From the NCBI RefSeq assembly GCF_900115395.1, contig NZ_FOWE01000002.1, positions 372,001 through 436,000 on the forward strand: a DNA stretch of 64,000 bases, written 5' to 3'. Under the pieces are notes generated by a model. It had not been told where the DNA came from. It ran no database searches and saw only the letters and a program-made list of their open reading frames with translations. Of this stretch, positions 34,681 through 44,286 are shown piece by piece (within the stretch, counting starts at the first letter, position 1; every line of letters begins with the position of its first letter). This stretch comes from Geodermatophilus obscurus. Its GTDB lineage: Bacteria; Actinomycetota; Actinomycetes; Mycobacteriales; Geodermatophilaceae. A program made the position numbers and the translations under genes.

Positions 34681-35321
34681 CCCTGTCCGCGACCGACGTG
34701 CACAAGACCTACCGGCGCGGGCGGGAGCAGGTGCACGCGCTCCGCGGGGTGACCCTGGAGGTACAGCGCGGCGAGGTGGTGGCCCTGCTCGGGCGCTCCG
34801 GCTCGGGCAAGACGACCCTGCTCAACTGCCTCCTCGGCTGGGAGACCCCCGACTCCGGCTCGGTGCGGGTGTCCGGCGCGGCGGATCCGGGGCGCGCGCC
34901 GTGGGCCACCGTGGCCGTCGTCCCGCAGCGGTTCGGGCTGCTCGACGAGCTCTCCCTGGCCGACAACGTGGCACTGCCCGCCCGGCTCGCCGCGACGGCG
35001 GACCCGCGGGGCGCGGCGCTGCGCACCCTGGAGACGCTGCGCCTGGGGCCCCTGGCCGGCCGGATGCCCGACGAGGTCTCCCTCGGCGAGCAGCAGCGGA
35101 CGGCCCTGGCCCGCGCGCTCGTCGTCCGGCCGGACTTCCTCGTCGCCGACGAGCCGACCGGCCGGCTGGACGAGGAGCTGTCGACGCACGTGCTCACCAC
35201 GCTGCGCGAGGTCTACGCCGCGGAGGGCACGGGCGTGCTCATCGCCAGCCACGACCCGGTGGTGGTGGCCGCGGCCGACCGCGTCGTGCGCCTCAGCGAC
35301 GGCCGGGTGGTCGACGGCTGA
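34677..35321 (+). CDS. ABC transporter ATP-binding protein 2
   Basis: A 214-residue ATPase paired with the preceding one. Walker A GRSGSGKTT, Q-loop VVPQRFGLLDE, Walker B DFLVADEPTGRLD and H-loop ASHDPVV are intact, but the signature reads VSLGEQQRTALARAL instead of LSGGQ, a degenerate ABC motif often seen in heterodimeric ATPases. GTG start overlaps the previous stop. It is convergent with the selenoprotein gene, 10 bp away. Confidence 0.87.
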   Translation: MTLSATDVHKTYRRGREQVHALRGVTLEVQRGEVVALLGRSGSGKTTLLNCLLGWETPDSGSVRVSGAADPGRAPWATVAVVPQRFGLLDELSLADNVALPARLAATADPRGAALRTLETLRLGPLAGRMPDEVSLGEQQRTALARALVVRPDFLVADEPTGRLDEELSTHVLTTLREVYAAEGTGVLIASHDPVVVAAADRVVRLSDGRVVDG

Positions 35322-35331
35322 CGGAGGACGG

Positions 35332-35856
35332 TCACCCCCTCGGCTGCGTGACGGCGGCGAGGACGGCGGGGTGGGCGTCGCGCGCGAGACGGCGCAGCTC
35401 GTCGTCGGTGCGGTCCTGGATCGGGTGCGGGACGAGGACGTGCGGGACCGCGAGGCCGAGCGCCCGTGACTGGGCGGCCGCGGCGCCGGCGAACTCGGTG
35501 GAGGCCAGGAACACCCCCACCACGCCCCGGGACTCGAGGTCGGCGATGTCGTGCACACTGCACGACGTGCACGAGCCCTAGTCGGCCAGTGCCTCGATGA
35601 CCACCTCGCAGTGGGTGGCGATCTCGTGCCGCAGGTCCACCGGCGCCGGGCGGGCGAAGGTGGGCTTGCGGTACCGCAGCGTGCGCACGCCGTCGGCCCG
35701 CAGCAGCGCCTCGAGCTCGTCGACGACGACGTCGCCGCGGCTCTTGGAGATGTCGAGCAGCCCGACGGTCAGCCCCTCCAGCGACAGCGGCCGCGGGGTC
35801 AGCGCCCGCGCGGCCGGCCGCAGCTCCGACGTCGGGTCGAGCAGCACGCGTCCCAT
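35332..35856 (-). CDS. UGSC-family selenoprotein with UAG-encoded selenocysteine (predicted)
   Basis: A 174-residue thiol/selenol protein of unknown function. The frame runs from ATG at 35856 to TGA at 35332-35334 and is interrupted only by codon 93, TAG at 35578-35580. The upstream part ends EVVIEALAD and the downstream part begins GSCTSCSVHDIADLESRGVV, so the amber codon falls exactly at the first residue of the UGSC motif, which is selenocysteine or cysteine in this family. Both halves have the same codon style and the fold continues (FLASTEFAGAAAAQSRALG, VPHPIQDRTDDELR), arguing against decay. A SECIS-like hairpin starts 11 nt after the codon. Reading UAG as Sec is inferred here; UAG-programmed Sec is, from memory, reported for Geodermatophilus and Blastococcus. 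The ATG overlaps the partner gene's stop by one base (TGATG). Confidence 0.88.
35548..35566 (-). promoter_or_regulatory. Candidate bacterial SECIS hairpin
   Basis: In the mRNA, 11 nt after the UAG, GUCGUGCA and UGCACGAC form a perfect 8-bp stem with loop GUG. This satisfies the known bacterial SECIS pattern: loop with G in the first two positions, stem of 4-16 bp, 16-37 nt from recoded codon to apical loop (here 19). A competing 8-bp stem, UCGUGCAC with GUGCACGA, has a 10-nt loop starting only 11 nt from the codon. Confidence 0.7.
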
Positions 35857-37286
35857 CAGGCCTCCTCGATCGGCACGGTGACCGGCGAGCTGCCGGTGGC
35901 CCCGCTGACCCAGCCGGGGACGACGGCGGAGAACATGCCCGCCGGGCCGCCGGCGTAGGCCAGCAGCAGCCCGCCGGGGCGGAACTTCGGCAGCGGGCGG
36001 TCGTCGAGGCCGGCCGGCATCCCCTCGGCGATGCCCATCGACCCCCGCCGCAGCTCGTCGGGCTGCAGCACGAGCAGCGGGTCGAGCTCGGCGAGCAGCC
36101 GCTCGCGGTCCCAACCGGCGTCCCGGAACACCCGCCCGTGCTCCGGGCTGAGCACCACGAGCGCGTCCATCGCCAGGGCGGCCTTGGGGTGGCCGACCGT
36201 GCGCAGCACCAGCGCGAGCGTGCGGGCCAGCGACTCCGGTGTCCGGCTGGCCTGGTCGAGGACCGGGACGAGGCCGGAGCCGGCGAAGACGGTGAGCGCG
36301 GAGCCGGGGACGCCGCGCGCCTCGGACAGGAGCGGGAAGGGGCGCCGCCCGTCCTCGGCCTCGGCGAGGCACCAGCCGACCTTCCCCGGGTTGCCCAGCG
36401 TGGCGCGGTCGACCTCCCCGGGGCGCCCGCCGCCGACGTTGCGGACGACGAGCTGCAGCGCCCGGCCGATCGTGGCATTGGCGCGGTCGCCCTGGCCGAG
36501 GACGTTGACGCCGGAGTTCATCCGCAGCCGGGCGGTGACCGGCCCGCCGACGACGAGCACCGGCCCGGCCGACCAGGTGGTGGCCAGCACGCCGTGCAGC
36601 GCGAACTCGTCGCGGCAGGCCGCCTCCACCGCGGCCAGCACCACCGGCAGGTGCTCGGGCAGGCACCCGGCGAGGACGGCGTTGACCGCCACCTTCTCGA
36701 CCGTGCACTCCACCAGGTCGGGCGGGACGACGGCGACCACCTCGTCCGGCGCCCGCCGGGTGCCGGCCAGCATGCGCAGCACCCGCTCCTCGGTGGGCGG
36801 CACGCAGGGCAGCCCGTCGCTCCAGCCCCGGGCGAACACCGCCTCGACGTCGTCCTCGAGGTCGGCCAGCTCGACGCGCCGGGCGGCGAGCACCCGACCG
36901 CCGTAGCGCCGGTCCAGCTCCTCCTCGACCCCCCACTCGACGCTGCGCGACCCGCAGCCGGGCCGGTGCTCGGGCAGCCCGTCGCCGAGGTCGCGGACGC
37001 CGGTGAAGGCCTCCCAGGCGCCGCGCAGCCAGCCCTCGACCCGGCCGGTCTCCGTGCCGCCGGCCAGGCGCAGCAGCGTGGGCACCGTCTCGATCCGCAG
37101 CCGCCAGCTGACCTCGAGCTCGCGGTCGTCGACCACCGGCAGCCCGCCGGGGAAGTCCGGGTCGTCCTGGCTGACCACGGTGAGCGGTCCGGCCCCGGCC
37201 AGCTGCCGCAGCACCGGCTCGACGAGGGTGCACGTCGGGCAGTCGTGCTTGACCACCGCGACCAGCCCGTCCGGGACCGTCGTCAT
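35856..37286 (-). CDS. Thioredoxin-fused partner of the UGSC selenoprotein
   Basis: A 476-residue protein with two parts. Residues 1-90 form a thioredoxin-like domain with a CPTC redox motif at 16-19 (KHDCPTCTLVEPVL) and the cis-proline segment ETVPTLLRL. The rest is a large domain with the block FARGWSDGLPCVPPTEERVLRMLAGT, then VEKVAVNAVLAGCLPEHLPV and RANATIGRALQLVVRNVGG, the pattern of proteins found beside UGSC proteins in other bacteria. Function unknown; the fusion suggests electron transfer to the selenol or thiol of the partner. ATG 37286 is assumed; ATG 37298 is equally possible and neither has a well-spaced ribosome site. Its stop overlaps the selenoprotein ATG. Confidence 0.82.
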   Translation of the reverse strand: MTTVPDGLVAVVKHDCPTCTLVEPVLRQLAGAGPLTVVSQDDPDFPGGLPVVDDRELEVSWRLRIETVPTLLRLAGGTETGRVEGWLRGAWEAFTGVRDLGDGLPEHRPGCGSRSVEWGVEEELDRRYGGRVLAARRVELADLEDDVEAVFARGWSDGLPCVPPTEERVLRMLAGTRRAPDEVVAVVPPDLVECTVEKVAVNAVLAGCLPEHLPVVLAAVEAACRDEFALHGVLATTWSAGPVLVVGGPVTARLRMNSGVNVLGQGDRANATIGRALQLVVRNVGGGRPGEVDRATLGNPGKVGWCLAEAEDGRRPFPLLSEARGVPGSALTVFAGSGLVPVLDQASRTPESLARTLALVLRTVGHPKAALAMDALVVLSPEHGRVFRDAGWDRERLLAELDPLLVLQPDELRRGSMGIAEGMPAGLDDRPLPKFRPGGLLLAYAGGPAGMFSAVVPGWVSGATGSSPVTVPIEEA

Positions 37287-37396
37287 GCTCCCGACCATGG
37301 CAGCCGCGTCAACCGGCCGGGGCCGAGGTGGCTCGCGGCCCCACGGTCGGCCAGAGTGACCCCGGCCACCCACCCGAGACGAGGGGACCCGCCGTG

Positions 37397-38461
37397 ATGG
37401 AGAACGCCTTCTACACGCCCGAGGTGCAGGGTGCCTACCGGCTGCACGCTCTGGGCGGCTTCGACCTCGAGGAGGGCGGGCACATCCCCGACCTGCAGCT
37501 GGCCTACGCCACCTACGGCGAGCTGAACGCGGCCAAGGACAACGCGATCCTGATCCCCACGTGGTTCAGCGGCACCCATGCCACCTGGGAGCAGGCCTAC
37601 ATCGGGCCCGGCCGGGCACTGGACCCCTCGCGCTGGTTCGTCGTGGTGGTCAACCAGATCGGCAACGGGCTGTGCACCTCGCCGCACAACAGCGACGGTG
37701 ACATCGCGATGTCGGGCTTCCCGCACGTCCGGATCGGCGACGACGTCCGCGCCCAGCAGCAGCTGGCCGCCGAGCTGTTCGGCATCGAGCGGTGGGCGCT
37801 GGTCGTCGGCGGCTCCATGGGCGCGCAGCAGACCTACGAGTGGGCCGTGCGCTTCCCCGAGCAGGTGCTGCGTGCCGCGCCGATCGCCGGCACGGCGCAG
37901 AACACCCCGCACGACTTCCTGTTCACCCAGACCCTGATGGACGCCATCACCTCCGACCCCGGGTGGAACGGCGGGGAGTACCGCTCGCACACCGAGGTCG
38001 CCGACGGGCTTCGCCGGCACGCCGACATCTGGGCGGTGCTCGGCCTGTCGACCGAGTTCTGGAAGACGGAGTACTGGCGGCAGATCGAGATCCCCGACGT
38101 CACCTGGTCGACGCTCCAGGAGTTCCAGGAGCGGTTCGTGCAGGCGACCTTCCAGGCCATGGACCCCAACGCGCTGCTGTCCATGGCCTGGAAGTGGCAG
38201 CGCGGCGACGTGGCCCGGCACACCGGCGGGGACCTCGCCGCGGCACTGGGCCGCATCACGGCGCGGACCTTCGTCATGCCGATCGACGAGGACATGTTCT
38301 TCCCCGTCCGGGACTGCGCCGCGGAGCAGGCCCTGATCGAGGACAGCGAGCTGCGGGTGCTGCCCAGCATCGCCGGCCACTTCGGGCTGTTCGGCTTCGA
38401 GAAGACCTATCTCGACGAGGTCGACCGCAACCTCGGCGAGCTCCTCGACATCCGGGTCTGA
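37397..38461 (+). CDS. MetX-like alpha/beta hydrolase (E22-type putative esterase)
   Basis: A 354-residue alpha/beta-hydrolase of the homoserine-acetyltransferase superfamily. The nucleophile elbow is GGSMGAQQTYEWA, the acid is probably in MPIDEDMFFP and the histidine in SIAGHFGLFGF. It also shows NQIGNGLCTSPHN. True MetX has a different substrate loop, so the family is usually called MetX-like putative esterase. A GTG 3 nt upstream of the chosen ATG is possible; GAGGGGA lies 9 nt before the ATG. It is divergent from the selenoprotein operon by about 110 bp; a functional link is not shown. Confidence 0.82.
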   Translation: MENAFYTPEVQGAYRLHALGGFDLEEGGHIPDLQLAYATYGELNAAKDNAILIPTWFSGTHATWEQAYIGPGRALDPSRWFVVVVNQIGNGLCTSPHNSDGDIAMSGFPHVRIGDDVRAQQQLAAELFGIERWALVVGGSMGAQQTYEWAVRFPEQVLRAAPIAGTAQNTPHDFLFTQTLMDAITSDPGWNGGEYRSHTEVADGLRRHADIWAVLGLSTEFWKTEYWRQIEIPDVTWSTLQEFQERFVQATFQAMDPNALLSMAWKWQRGDVARHTGGDLAAALGRITARTFVMPIDEDMFFPVRDCAAEQALIEDSELRVLPSIAGHFGLFGFEKTYLDEVDRNLGELLDIRV

Positions 38462-38612
38462 GCGGTGCGGGGCCGGCGACCCGGGGAGTCCACCGCGAGT
38501 GCGCTACCCGGGGCCGGTCCACGCACGCCCACGTCCCCCGGCTCCCTACTCGGAGGGGTGAGGTGCGGCGCCCGGCTGCAGTTCCCCGGACGCGCTGCCG
38601 ATCTGGGAGGAC

Positions 38613-38789
38613 ATGAACCCCATCGCGTGCCGCGCCGTGGCGCAGGCCGGACTGGTCGCGGCCACCGCCTCGGCCGACGACGAGCGCCCCTGGTCGCTCT
38701 TGCTGGTGGCCGGCTGGCACACCACCGCGGCCGACCTCGTGCTGGCCGACACCCGGCTGGCCGACGAGCTGGCGGCCTTGCCGGTCTGA
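38613..38789 (+). CDS. Small hypothetical protein
   Basis: A 58-residue frame opening MNPIACRAVAQAGLVAATASA and ending ELAALPV. Its third codon positions are nearly all G or C and fit local coding style, which supports a real gene. GGGAGG lies only 2 nt before the ATG, so the start may be different; the frame stays open upstream to about 38560. No family recognised. It is convergent with the potassium-channel gene and 6 bp from it. Confidence 0.45.
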   Translation: MNPIACRAVAQAGLVAATASADDERPWSLLLVAGWHTTAADLVLADTRLADELAALPV

Positions 38790-38795
38790 CCGGAC

Positions 38796-39848
38796 CTACG
38801 CGCGCGCGAGCTGGCCGCTGGGCCCGTGCGAGCGGACCACGACCAGCACGTCCTCGCTCTGCAGCGTGCCGATCAGCGGGTCGTCGAAGCGCAGCGTGCG
38901 CCCGCCGCGGGTGACCGACAGGACGATGTCGCGCAGGTCGCGCGGGCCCAGGCCGACCTCGCCGGACGTCACCGGGCGCTGGGAGAGGTCGAGCCCCTGC
39001 CCGCCGGTGAGCAGGTCCTCCACGACGGAGACCACCCGCGGGCTGTCGGTGGACAGGCCCAGCAGCCGGCCGGACGTCGCCGAGGTGGTGATGACGGTGT
39101 CGGCGCCGGACTGCCGCAGCAGGCTGGCGTTCTCCTCCTCGCGGACGCTGGTGGTGATCGGGACGCTCGGGTTGAGCTGGCGCACCGTCAGGGTGATGAG
39201 CACCGCGGCGTCGTCGCGGTTGGCCGCCACGATCACCGCCCGCGCCCGCTCCACGTGGGCCCGGCGCAGCACGTCGGTGCGCCCGGCGTCGCCCACGATG
39301 CCGGTCAGGCCGATGGAGTTGGCCTCGTCGATGGCGCGCTGGTCGTTGTCGACGATGACGATGCTGTCGAGCGGGGTGCCGGTGGCTTGCAGCGACCGGA
39401 CGGCGCTGCGCCCCTTGGTTCCGTAGCCGCACACGATGACGTGCTGGCGCACGCGGGACCTCCAGCGTCGGATGCGGAACTCCTCGCGTGAGCGCGCGGT
39501 GAGCGCCTCGAGGGTCGTCCCGATGAGCACGATCAGGAACATGACGCGCAGCGGCGTGATGAACAGGATGTTCACCAGCCGCGCGGTCTCGGTGATGGGC
39601 GTGATGTCGCCGTAGCCCGTGGTCGACAGCGTGACCGTGGAGTAGTAGATCGCGTCGACCAGCGTGATGCCGACCTCGTCGCCGTCGCGGTAGGAGTCGC
39701 GGTCGATCCAGACGATGAACACGGTCAGCGCGAGGAAGAACGCCGCGAGCAGCACCCGGCGCATCACCTGCCGGACGGGGGTGGGCTCCTCGTGGGCGAT
39801 CCGGACCCCGGTGTGCGGGTCCTCCGCCGTGCCGTGTCCGCCGATCAC
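38796..39848 (-). CDS. Two-helix potassium channel with TrkA-N domain
   Basis: A 350-residue ligand-gated K+ channel-like protein. Two membrane helices (about 25-45 and 80-105) flank the selectivity filter TLSTTGYGDITP. A RCK/TrkA-N Rossmann domain follows with VIVCGYGTKGRSAVRSL (GxGxxG) and the acidic IVDNDQRA, then a TrkA-C-like domain with GLGPRDLRDIVLSV. The gating ligand is probably a nucleotide or Ca2+, unproven. The GTG at 39848 is chosen because TATCGT ends 7 nt upstream on this strand; the frame is open further upstream but without start signals. TAG stop. Confidence 0.9.
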   Translation of the reverse strand: MIGGHGTAEDPHTGVRIAHEEPTPVRQVMRRVLLAAFFLALTVFIVWIDRDSYRDGDEVGITLVDAIYYSTVTLSTTGYGDITPITETARLVNILFITPLRVMFLIVLIGTTLEALTARSREEFRIRRWRSRVRQHVIVCGYGTKGRSAVRSLQATGTPLDSIVIVDNDQRAIDEANSIGLTGIVGDAGRTDVLRRAHVERARAVIVAANRDDAAVLITLTVRQLNPSVPITTSVREEENASLLRQSGADTVITTSATSGRLLGLSTDSPRVVSVVEDLLTGGQGLDLSQRPVTSGEVGLGPRDLRDIVLSVTRGGRTLRFDDPLIGTLQSEDVLVVVRSHGPSGQLARA

Positions 39849-39855
39849 CTCGCGG

Positions 39856-39861
39856 ACGATA
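39856..39861 (-). promoter_or_regulatory. -10 box of the K+ channel gene (leaderless)
   Basis: On the minus strand TATCGT ends 7 nt before the GTG at 39848. Confidence 0.45.
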
Positions 39862-39914
39862 GCGAGCGGACGGCGGCCGGGCGTGCAGGACGCCGCGGCC
39901 ACCGCCCGAACGGG

Positions 39915-41654
39915 TCAGCCCTGCGCCGCCTCCCGGTCGCGCAGCTCCCGCTTGAGGACCTTGCCGGCGGCCGACACCGGGATCGCGTCGATGAAGACGA
40001 CGTCGCGCAGCCGCTTGTACGGCGTGACCTTGTCGTTCACCGCGGCCATGACCGACTCGGCGGTCAGCGCCGCCCCGGCGTCGTCGGCCCTCCGCACGAC
40101 GTAGGCCACCGGCAGCTCCCCGGCCTCCTCGTCGGGCCGGCCGACGACGGCGGCCCCGGCGACTCCCGGGACGCCGAAGAGGACCTCCTCCAGCTCGCGC
40201 GGGAACACGTTGTAGCCCTTGTAGAGCAGCATGTCCTTGGTGCGGTCGACGATCGACAGGTAGCCGTCCTCGTCGAGGACGCCGACGTCGCCGGTGTGGA
40301 ACCAGCCGTCGGCGTCGATCGACTCCGCCGTCGCCTCGGGCCGGTGGGCGTAGCCGCGCATCACCTGCGGGCCGCGGATGCACACCTCACCGCGCTCGCC
40401 CACGGGCAGCGGGTCGCCGCCGCCGAGCGGGCGGATGGTGATCTCGGTGTCGAACACCGGCACCCCGACCGTGCCCGCCTTCCGCGTGCCCGAGCGGAAC
40501 GAGGGGTTGCCGGTGGCCTGCATGGTCACCTCGGTGAGCCCGTACCCCTCGCCGATGACGGCGTTCGGCAGCACCGCCTGCAGCCGCTCGATGAGCGACA
40601 CGGCGAGCGGGGCGGCGCCGCTGGAGACGCCGCGGACGTGCGACCAGTCGTGCTCGGTGAAGCCGGGCACCTGCAGCAGCGCCACGAACACCGGCGGGGC
40701 GCCGCCGATCGACGTGACGCGGTGGCGGGCGGCGTCCTCCACGTAGCGCACTGGGTCGAACCGCATGTGGATCACCGTCATGGTGCCGGCCATGACCATG
40801 CCGTTGAGGTAGCCGATCGCCCCCATCGCGTGGAACCACGGCGTCAGGTTGACCAGCCGCGCCTCGCCGAGCCGGATCGGGCACTCGTCCTCGCCGAGGA
40901 CCTGCCGGAGGGTGACGTCGCCGGCGTCGTCGAGCTCGGGCAGCGACCCCGACGTCCAGCACGCCGACTGCAGCACGTTGGTGACGACGTTGCGGTGCGG
41001 CAGCTCCACGCCCTTGCTCACGCCGGTCGTGCCGCCGGTGTAGGCCAGGTGCGCGAGGTCGACGGCGGGGTCTACGCCGGCGTCGTGGTGCCGGTCGGTC
41101 GGGTCGGCGCCCAGCAGGTCGGCGAGGTCGACGTCGGTCTCCTCGAGGCCGTCGAGCCGGGCCGCGAAGTCCAGGGTGTGCGCCTCCCCGGTGACGACGA
41201 CGGTCTGCACCGGGGTGGCCGCCAGGGCCGAGCGGACGAACGGCAGCACCTGGTCCCAGGTGACCAGGACCCTCGCGCCGGCGTCGGTGAGCTGGGCGGC
41301 GAGGTCGGCGGCGGGCAGCAGCGGGTTGGTGGGGGAGAAGACCGCGCCGGCCATCATCACCCCGTAGTAGACGGCCGGGTACTGCCGGCAGTTCGGGATG
41401 TGCACCGCCACCACGTCGCCGCGGCCCACGCCGTGCTCGGCCAGCCAGTTGGCGACCGCGGCCGCGCGCTGCCCCAGCTCCTCGTAGGACAGCTCGACGT
41501 CGTGGTCGACGAACGCCGTCCGCGTGCCCCAGCGGCGCACGGCCGCCCGCAGGATCGACCCGACCGGGACCTGCGGGTACTCCAGCGAGCGCGGCAGCCC
41601 GGGCGGCCAGCTGGCGGCGGCGGTGGGGGCCGGTGCGGGCTGGGTCGCGGTCAT
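39915..41654 (-). CDS. Long-chain fatty-acid-CoA ligase-like protein 1
   Basis: An ANL-superfamily adenylating enzyme (579 residues) that should activate a carboxylic acid to its acyl-CoA. The ATP motif is YTGGTTGVSKG, the A5 region GYGLTEVTM, the A7 motif WFHTGDVGVLDEDGYLSIVDR and the catalytic lysine is in SAAGKVLKRELR. The ATG has GGGAGGA 6-7 nt upstream. A second ligase lies next to it in the same direction; with the beta-oxidation genes to 48 kb they suggest degradation of a fatty or cyclic acid. Confidence 0.92.
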   Translation of the reverse strand: MTATQPAPAPTAAASWPPGLPRSLEYPQVPVGSILRAAVRRWGTRTAFVDHDVELSYEELGQRAAAVANWLAEHGVGRGDVVAVHIPNCRQYPAVYYGVMMAGAVFSPTNPLLPAADLAAQLTDAGARVLVTWDQVLPFVRSALAATPVQTVVVTGEAHTLDFAARLDGLEETDVDLADLLGADPTDRHHDAGVDPAVDLAHLAYTGGTTGVSKGVELPHRNVVTNVLQSACWTSGSLPELDDAGDVTLRQVLGEDECPIRLGEARLVNLTPWFHAMGAIGYLNGMVMAGTMTVIHMRFDPVRYVEDAARHRVTSIGGAPPVFVALLQVPGFTEHDWSHVRGVSSGAAPLAVSLIERLQAVLPNAVIGEGYGLTEVTMQATGNPSFRSGTRKAGTVGVPVFDTEITIRPLGGGDPLPVGERGEVCIRGPQVMRGYAHRPEATAESIDADGWFHTGDVGVLDEDGYLSIVDRTKDMLLYKGYNVFPRELEEVLFGVPGVAGAAVVGRPDEEAGELPVAYVVRRADDAGAALTAESVMAAVNDKVTPYKRLRDVVFIDAIPVSAAGKVLKRELRDREAAQG

Positions 41655-41783
41655 GCGGGTCCTCCCTGTCGGGTTCGTGGCCGGGACAGGGTGGCCCACG
41701 TCACAGCCGGCTGTCGAGCCGTGTGGCCCCGTGCAGGGGCCCGCCGCGAGCGTGCGAGCGGTGGGGGGCACGGGGGTCCTTCG

Positions 41784-43355
<1,572 letters not shown>

Positions 43356-43427
43356 GGGTCCTCCTCGGTGCCGGGTGTGACCCGCGTCATGCTGTCGGGG
43401 GCCGAGGAGGGCGGTCAACCCTGACGG

Positions 43428-44252
43428 TCAGGGCAGCCGCGCGGCCGCGCCGACCAGGAGCGGGTTGACCAGCACCGCGTCGGCGGCCGCGGCCTGGGCC
43501 CGCAGCCGCTGTTCGAGGTCCTCGGCGCCGACCTCCGCCGCGGTCGCCACGCCGGTGCGCTCGAAGGCCGGCAGCAGGCTGGTGGCGTCCCCCGCGACGA
43601 TCGCCCACCCGGTCGCCCCACCGCCCCGCTCCAACGGCTGGCCGGCGCTGAGCACGGGGTCGGGCAGTCCGGCCGTCCGGTAGACCGCGGTCAGCCGCAG
43701 CCCCGCGTCCACGGGCACGCCGAGCCGCTCGAAGGTGGTGAGCAGCCAGCCGTTGAAGGCGGTCAGGAGCGGCAGCGGCGGGTGCGCGGCGCGGGTGGGG
43801 AGGACGACGTCGGAGAAGGCGACCACCCCGCCCGGGCGCACCAGCCCCGCCATCCGGGCCACGAGTGCGACCGGATCGGCGAGGTGGAGCAGGAGCAGCC
43901 GCCCGAGCACGGCGTCCACCGGCCCCGGCGGCTCCCAGGTGGTGACGTCCGCCTGCTCGAGGACGACGGTGCGGTGCCCGGCCGCCGCGGCCCGCCGTCG
44001 GGCCACCTCCAGCGGGCGGGCCGCGGCGTCGACGCCGATCACCCGGCCGGTGGGCCCCACCCGCTCGGCGGCGGCCAGGGTGACCGCGCCGAGCCCGCAG
44101 CCGAGGTCGACGACCGTCGCGCCGGGGGCCAGGCCCGCGGTGTCGAGCCACGCCGCGGTGGCCGGCGCGTAGACCCGGGACAGCGCGTCCAGCCGGGCCA
44201 GTGCGGGGTCGTCGTCGCCGAGGACGTAGCCGGGGGCGCGGTCGCTGACCAT
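43428..44252 (-). CDS. SAM-dependent class I methyltransferase
   Basis: A 274-residue methyltransferase with motif I VVDLGCGLGAVTL, motif II IGVDAAARPLEVARRRA and the acidic LEQADVTTWEP. The C-terminal part is a helical lid. The substrate is unknown. It lies between the acyl-CoA ligases and the TetR gene, in the same direction, with 34 bp to the TetR stop. Confidence 0.85.
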   Translation of the reverse strand: MVSDRAPGYVLGDDDPALARLDALSRVYAPATAAWLDTAGLAPGATVVDLGCGLGAVTLAAAERVGPTGRVIGVDAAARPLEVARRRAAAAGHRTVVLEQADVTTWEPPGPVDAVLGRLLLLHLADPVALVARMAGLVRPGGVVAFSDVVLPTRAAHPPLPLLTAFNGWLLTTFERLGVPVDAGLRLTAVYRTAGLPDPVLSAGQPLERGGGATGWAIVAGDATSLLPAFERTGVATAAEVGAEDLEQRLRAQAAAADAVLVNPLLVGAAARLP

Positions 44253-44286
44253 GCCCCCGCATGCTGGCCCGGCCGGAGCCCCGGCG

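Noticed and set aside
35332-35580. Reading the UGSC locus as a pseudogene or two separate genes
   Set aside because: Only one in-frame stop, placed precisely at the Sec position, with a SECIS-like hairpin and undisturbed coding on both sides. The downstream half alone would lack the start of the fold and the UGSC residue. A sequencing error cannot be fully excluded.
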